From positions 2,657,501-2,721,500 of the forward strand of contig NZ_CP035417.1 in NCBI RefSeq assembly GCF_004123675.1: a stretch of 64,000 bases of DNA, read 5' to 3'. The DNA is from Leisingera sp. NJS204 (GTDB lineage Bacteria; Pseudomonadota; Alphaproteobacteria; Rhodobacterales; Rhodobacteraceae). The notes under the pieces were generated by a model, which had not been told where the DNA came from, did no database searches, and worked only from the letters and a program-made list of their open reading frames with translations. Of the stretch, positions 61,310 to 64,000 are shown one piece after another (the stretch's first letter is position 1; the number at the start of each line of letters is the position of its first letter). Made by a program: the position numbers and the translations under genes.

Positions 61310-61600
61310 ATGCGCCTGATCCGCCGAATTCTTGCCATTCTGGCCCTGGGGCCCATTGCCCTGTGGCTGCTGTGCATTGCCTTGGTAATACTGCTGGGGT
61401 TCGGCTTTGGCTGCGAAATCAACGAAGGTTTTGCCAACCCTTGCGTTGTGCTGGGCCGGGACCTGAGCGAGACTGCCTATTCCATGGGCATCCTTGCCGC
61501 CTGGGGGCCGCTTATCTTCGGCCCGGTCTCAATGGGGGCCGGGCTTCTTTGGGCGATTGCCGTTGCGATTGACCGCCACCGGTCCCGCCCGCGCCAATAA
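61310..61600 (+). CDS. Small two-helix membrane protein
   Basis: A 96-residue protein with two hydrophobic helices: residues ~5-33 (ILAILALGPIALWLLCIALVILLGFGFG) and ~58-86 (MGILAAWGPLIFGPVSMGAGLLWAIAVAI). A short loop between them has two Cys residues (CEINEGFANPCVVLG), and the tail is basic. GGGAGG lies just before the ATG. It begins 25 bases after hisA and is probably co-transcribed. No family is recognised. Confidence 0.7.
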   Translation: MRLIRRILAILALGPIALWLLCIALVILLGFGFGCEINEGFANPCVVLGRDLSETAYSMGILAAWGPLIFGPVSMGAGLLWAIAVAIDRHRSRPRQ

Positions 61601-61630
61601 GGCACGGGAGGGCCGGTCCGGCTCCTTGGC

Positions 61631-62077
61631 TTACTGCGCGGCGGCAGCCGTCAGCTTGCCCAGGGCGCCCTGCATCTTGGCGATAAAGTCGGCATCTGCA
61701 GGGATATCGAGGGTAGAGAGCATCTCTGCCGGATCCTCATAGGTCAGCCAGACCTGACCTTCCGCATCTTCATAGGCCAGCACCTTCAGCGGCAGATAGA
61801 GCCCCGCGCGCGGGTCCGCCTGCATTGCCGGGGTGCCCAGCTTGGGGTTGCCGAAAATCAACAGCTGCGAGGCCCCCAGCTCCAGCTCTGCCTTCTGCGC
61901 ACCTGCAGCATGGTCGACGCGGGCAAAGACGGTGGCGCCTGCGCCCTCAACCGCTGCCTGCAGCGCATCCATGGTCTCAGCCACGAGTTTCTGGCTGGGT
62001 AACTTCATCAGTTCGGCGGCGGCGGGCAATGCGGACATAAGGGCGATGGCTCCGGCAAGAATAGGGGGTTTTGTCAT
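61631..62077 (-). CDS. DUF302 family exported protein
   Basis: A 148-residue protein. The ATG at 62077 begins a signal peptide (MTKPPILAGAIALMSALPAAA). The mature part has SQKLVAETMDALQAAVEGAGATVFARVDHAAGA and LLIFGNPKLGTPAMQADPRAGLYLPLKVLAYED, which are DUF302 signatures. Members form small alpha/beta domains of unknown function. It probably acts in the periplasm. It converges with the small membrane gene after hisA. Confidence 0.87.
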   Translation of the reverse strand: MTKPPILAGAIALMSALPAAAELMKLPSQKLVAETMDALQAAVEGAGATVFARVDHAAGAQKAELELGASQLLIFGNPKLGTPAMQADPRAGLYLPLKVLAYEDAEGQVWLTYEDPAEMLSTLDIPADADFIAKMQGALGKLTAAAAQ

Positions 62078-62297
62078 AACAACTGCTCCGAAAATGTACT
62101 GTGATAGGATGAAAACAAGGCAACAGACCCCGGCTGGCAATTCACGTCTTCGGCATCGGCAGTTCTTTGCTGCCAGCCTGCGGCCGCACAAGCCGCAACG
62201 TGTGATTGCAGCACCAGTCAATTTGAAGCACTAATTCAAAAGCTGCTGCACCTGCGCTTACGTTCCGCAAGTTTTAGGCAACTATGCCTATTCCCTG

Positions 62298-62408
62298 ATG
62301 ATCTGGGGTTTTGTTTACATCGCCACCATTCTTCTACCCGCGTTGGTGCTCTTTGGGGTAACAGAAGCGGCCTACCGGATACGCCTTAAGAACGCACCCA
62401 CCAGCTGA
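62298..62408 (+). CDS. Possible 36-residue membrane peptide
   Basis: ATG at 62298 opens a frame of 36 codons: [36 protein letters not shown]. The first ~24 residues would form one membrane helix, followed by a basic end, as in many small inner-membrane proteins. No strong ribosome site is seen. It lies in the 430-base gap before hisF. Confidence 0.35.
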   Translation: MIWGFVYIATILLPALVLFGVTEAAYRIRLKNAPTS

Positions 62409-62512
62409 AACATACGCCCTCCCGGACCAAAACGCGCATCCACCGCCATATCTGTTGCGATTCCAGCGTCCATTGCGTACCCACGAGCCAAGCAGTCCGA
62501 AAGGCCCGATCC

Positions 62513-63274
62513 ATGCTGAAGACCCGTATCATTCCCTGTCTCGACGTCGCCGACGGGCGCGTGGTCAAGGGTGTCAACTTTGTCGGCCTGCGCGATGCGG
62601 GCGACCCGGTGGAATCGGCCAAGGCCTATGATGCGGCCGGCGCGGATGAGATCTGCTTTCTCGACATTCACGCCACCCATGAAAACCGCGGCACCATGTT
62701 CGATGTGGTGCGCCGCACCGCCGAGCAGTGCTTTGTGCCGCTGACCGTGGGCGGCGGGGTGCGGACCAAGGACGATGTGCGTGCGCTGCTGCTGGCCGGG
62801 GCTGACAAGGTCTCGTTCAACTCGGCTGCCGTGGCCAACCCGGATGTGATTGCCGAGGCCGCAGATCAGTTCGGCAGCCAGTGCATCGTCTGCGCCATCG
62901 ACGCCAAGACGGTGGAATCGGGCCGCTGGGAGATTTTCACCCATGGCGGGCGCAAGGAAACCGGCATCGACGCGGTGGAATTCGCGCGCACGGTGGTGGC
63001 AAAGGGCGCCGGGGAAATCCTGCTGACTTCGATGGACCGCGATGGCACCAAATCCGGTTTTAACCTGCCGCTGACGCGGGCGATTTCCGATGCGGTGGAC
63101 GTGCCGGTGATCGCATCGGGCGGCGTCGGCAACCTGGATCACCTGGTGGAAGGTGTGACCAAGGGCGGCGCAAGCGCGGTGCTGGCGGCCTCGATTTTTC
63201 ACTTCGGGGAATACAGCATCCAGGAAGCCAAGAACCACATGGCCGCCGCCGGCATCCCGATGCGGCTGAACTGA
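62513..63274 (+). CDS. hisF: Imidazole glycerol phosphate synthase, cyclase subunit
   Basis: A 253-residue TIM-barrel subunit that closes the imidazole ring using ammonia from HisH. The catalytic Asp residues lie in [19 protein letters not shown] and [20 protein letters not shown]; phosphate-binding loops are [11 protein letters not shown] and [13 protein letters not shown]. Length is normal. hisE follows 11 bases later, so they form an operon. Confidence 0.98.
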   Translation: MLKTRIIPCLDVADGRVVKGVNFVGLRDAGDPVESAKAYDAAGADEICFLDIHATHENRGTMFDVVRRTAEQCFVPLTVGGGVRTKDDVRALLLAGADKVSFNSAAVANPDVIAEAADQFGSQCIVCAIDAKTVESGRWEIFTHGGRKETGIDAVEFARTVVAKGAGEILLTSMDRDGTKSGFNLPLTRAISDAVDVPVIASGGVGNLDHLVEGVTKGGASAVLAASIFHFGEYSIQEAKNHMAAAGIPMRLN

Positions 63275-63285
63275 AGGGGCACGTG

Positions 63286-63603
63286 ATGAGCCTGCTGCAC
63301 GATCTTGAAGCCACCATCCTGTCCCGCAAGGGATCTGACCCTGACAGCAGCTGGACCGCCAGGCTGCTGGCAAAGGGGCCGGAGAAATGCGCCGAGAAAT
63401 TCGGCGAGGAAGCCATCGAGGCGATCATCGAAGCGGTGAAGGGCGACAGCGGCAAGCTGGCCTCGGAAGGCGCCGATGTGCTCTATCATTTCCTGGTGAT
63501 GCTGGCGGCCCGCGACGTGGCACTGGACGATGTGCTGCAGGTGCTGGCCGAACGCCAGGGCCTCAGCGGCATTGCCGAGAAGGCCGCACGCCCCAAAGGC
63601 TGA
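63286..63603 (+). CDS. hisE: Phosphoribosyl-ATP pyrophosphatase
   Basis: A 105-residue MazG-like enzyme for the second histidine step (PR-ATP to PR-AMP). It starts MSLLHDLEATILSRKG; the acidic metal-binding helices KCAEKFGEEAIEAIIEAV and LASEGADVLYHFLVMLAARDV carry the ExxE and ExxD residues. The ATG at 63286 is preferred to a GTG one codon earlier; AAGGGG lies upstream. It is separate from hisI, as is usual in alphaproteobacteria. A long hairpin-rich stretch follows. Confidence 0.95.
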   Translation: MSLLHDLEATILSRKGSDPDSSWTARLLAKGPEKCAEKFGEEAIEAIIEAVKGDSGKLASEGADVLYHFLVMLAARDVALDDVLQVLAERQGLSGIAEKAARPKG

Positions 63604-63610
63604 TCCCAGG

Positions 63611-63741
63611 GCCGCTTCTGCAGCGGCGGGTCAAGGGAGGCGCAGCCTCCGCGCGCCAGCGCGGCTTGCCCTTGACGCGCACTCTTATACACCCTCAGCA
63701 AGGCCCTGACGGGCAAACTTGCCCTTCCGGGCCTCTCAGCA
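63611..63741. repeat. Cluster of hairpins after hisE
   Basis: Three structures in a row: a 6-bp hairpin (63611-63627); a possible three-way junction with outer arms near 63630-63637 and 63669-63676 enclosing GGAGGC-GCA-GCCTCC and CGCGC-GCCA-GCGCG; and a two-step stem (63701-63734) flanked by direct repeats CTCAGCA at 63694 and 63735. No gene is seen. Confidence 0.55.
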
Positions 63742-63754
63742 AAATCTTCTTCTT

Positions 63755-63830
63755 GCGCCGCGCAGCGGCGCTACGCCCAACCGTGGAGGCTGTCCAAAGG
63801 ACGGCCGGAACGGGCGGGAGCACCTCCGCC
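63755..63830. repeat. Extragenic two-hairpin repeat, copy B
   Basis: A 7-bp stem with loop GCA (63755-63761 with 63765-63771), then ACGCCCAAC (63773-63781), an 8-bp stem with loop AAA (63788-63795 with 63799-63806, one G-U), and GGCGGGAGCACC (63813-63824). Same order of parts as copy A at 31.2 kb. Confidence 0.6.
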
Positions 63831-63841
63831 CCGCCGCCGCC

Positions 63842-64000
63842 TCAAAGCTTCGAGGATATGATCCCGGTGGCGAAACCGCCAAAACGCAACTCTCCGAACA
63901 GGCGCTGGTATTCGATCTTGGGACAGCGGTTCTGGATCACCGTGACACCGCGTGCTTCAGCCTTTGCGGCGGCTTCGGCATGTTCCACACCAATCTGCAT
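63842..64000 (-). CDS. CoA-binding domain protein, C-terminal part
   Basis: The last 52 codons of a gene that runs off the window. The sequence MQIGVEHAEAAAKAEARGVTVIQNRCPKIEYQRL matches the end of a small YccU-like CoA-binding (Rossmann) domain, where WMQxGV and NRCPKIE are conserved. The tail is FGELRFGGFATGIISSKL. The first Met seen is internal to the usual WMQ segment, so it is not the start. Function of this family is uncertain. Confidence 0.8.
   Translation of the reverse strand: MQIGVEHAEAAAKAEARGVTVIQNRCPKIEYQRLFGELRFGGFATGIISSKL

Overview
The window is a GC-rich stretch of an alphaproteobacterial chromosome. Gene order and protein sequences point to the Rhodobacteraceae, Roseobacter group (Leisingera/Phaeobacter-like): the bolA–J-domain–cobS–cobT neighbourhood, DUF2484 and a small membrane gene between murC and murB, a DUF1127 gene followed by CCTCCTCCC hairpin RNAs, and scattered hisB/H/A/F/E genes. 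The genus is an inference; no rRNA gene is present. The GatB gene is cut at the left edge and a CoA-binding-domain gene at the right edge.

Layout. 1-9.2 kb: end of gatB, a DUF4177 protein, bolA diverging from a J-domain gene, a degenerate BLUF-like protein, the aerobic cobaltochelatase subunits cobS and cobT, an M24 aminopeptidase P and a DUF427 protein. 9.0-39.2 kb (minus strand): ClC chloride channel, recN, bamD, lpxC, then the division and cell-wall (dcw) cluster, which in transcription order is mraZ-rsmH-ftsL-ftsI-murE-murF-mraY-murD // ftsW-murG-murC-DUF2484-membrane protein-murB-ddl-ftsQ-ftsA-ftsZ-lpxC. The cluster is broken between murD and ftsW by about 3.7 kb holding a MarR/monooxygenase pair, transposase debris and a HI0933-type flavoprotein. 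40-51.5 kb: Mrp ATPase, a DUF1127 gene with four tandem CcsR-like RNA hairpins, uvrD/pcrA, a diguanylate cyclase, an FMN-dependent alpha-hydroxyacid dehydrogenase and pyruvate carboxylase.

52.0-55.1 kb holds three identical tRNA-Gly(GCC) genes, each with its own promoter and terminator. Between the first and second lies a compact restriction-modification cassette: a C5-cytosine methyltransferase, a NaeI-family endonuclease and a Vsr repair endonuclease. 55.2-64 kb: a class III aminotransferase, a stand-alone Lrp-type ligand-binding domain, and histidine genes hisB-hisH, hisA and hisF-hisE interleaved with an AraC regulator/peroxiredoxin-like pair, a WGR-domain protein, DUF2147 and DUF302 proteins and small membrane proteins.

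The gene content is mostly core metabolism and cell envelope. The most unusual parts are the NaeI-type cassette between tRNA copies, the CcsR-like RNA array, a degenerate flavin-photoreceptor fold, the interruption of the dcw cluster, and several families of perfect extragenic hairpins (at 6.3, 22.3, 31.2, 42.0, 58.2 and 63.6-63.8 kb) that conserve their cores while their stems vary. Everything here was read by eye; domain names rest on remembered family signatures and no search was run.
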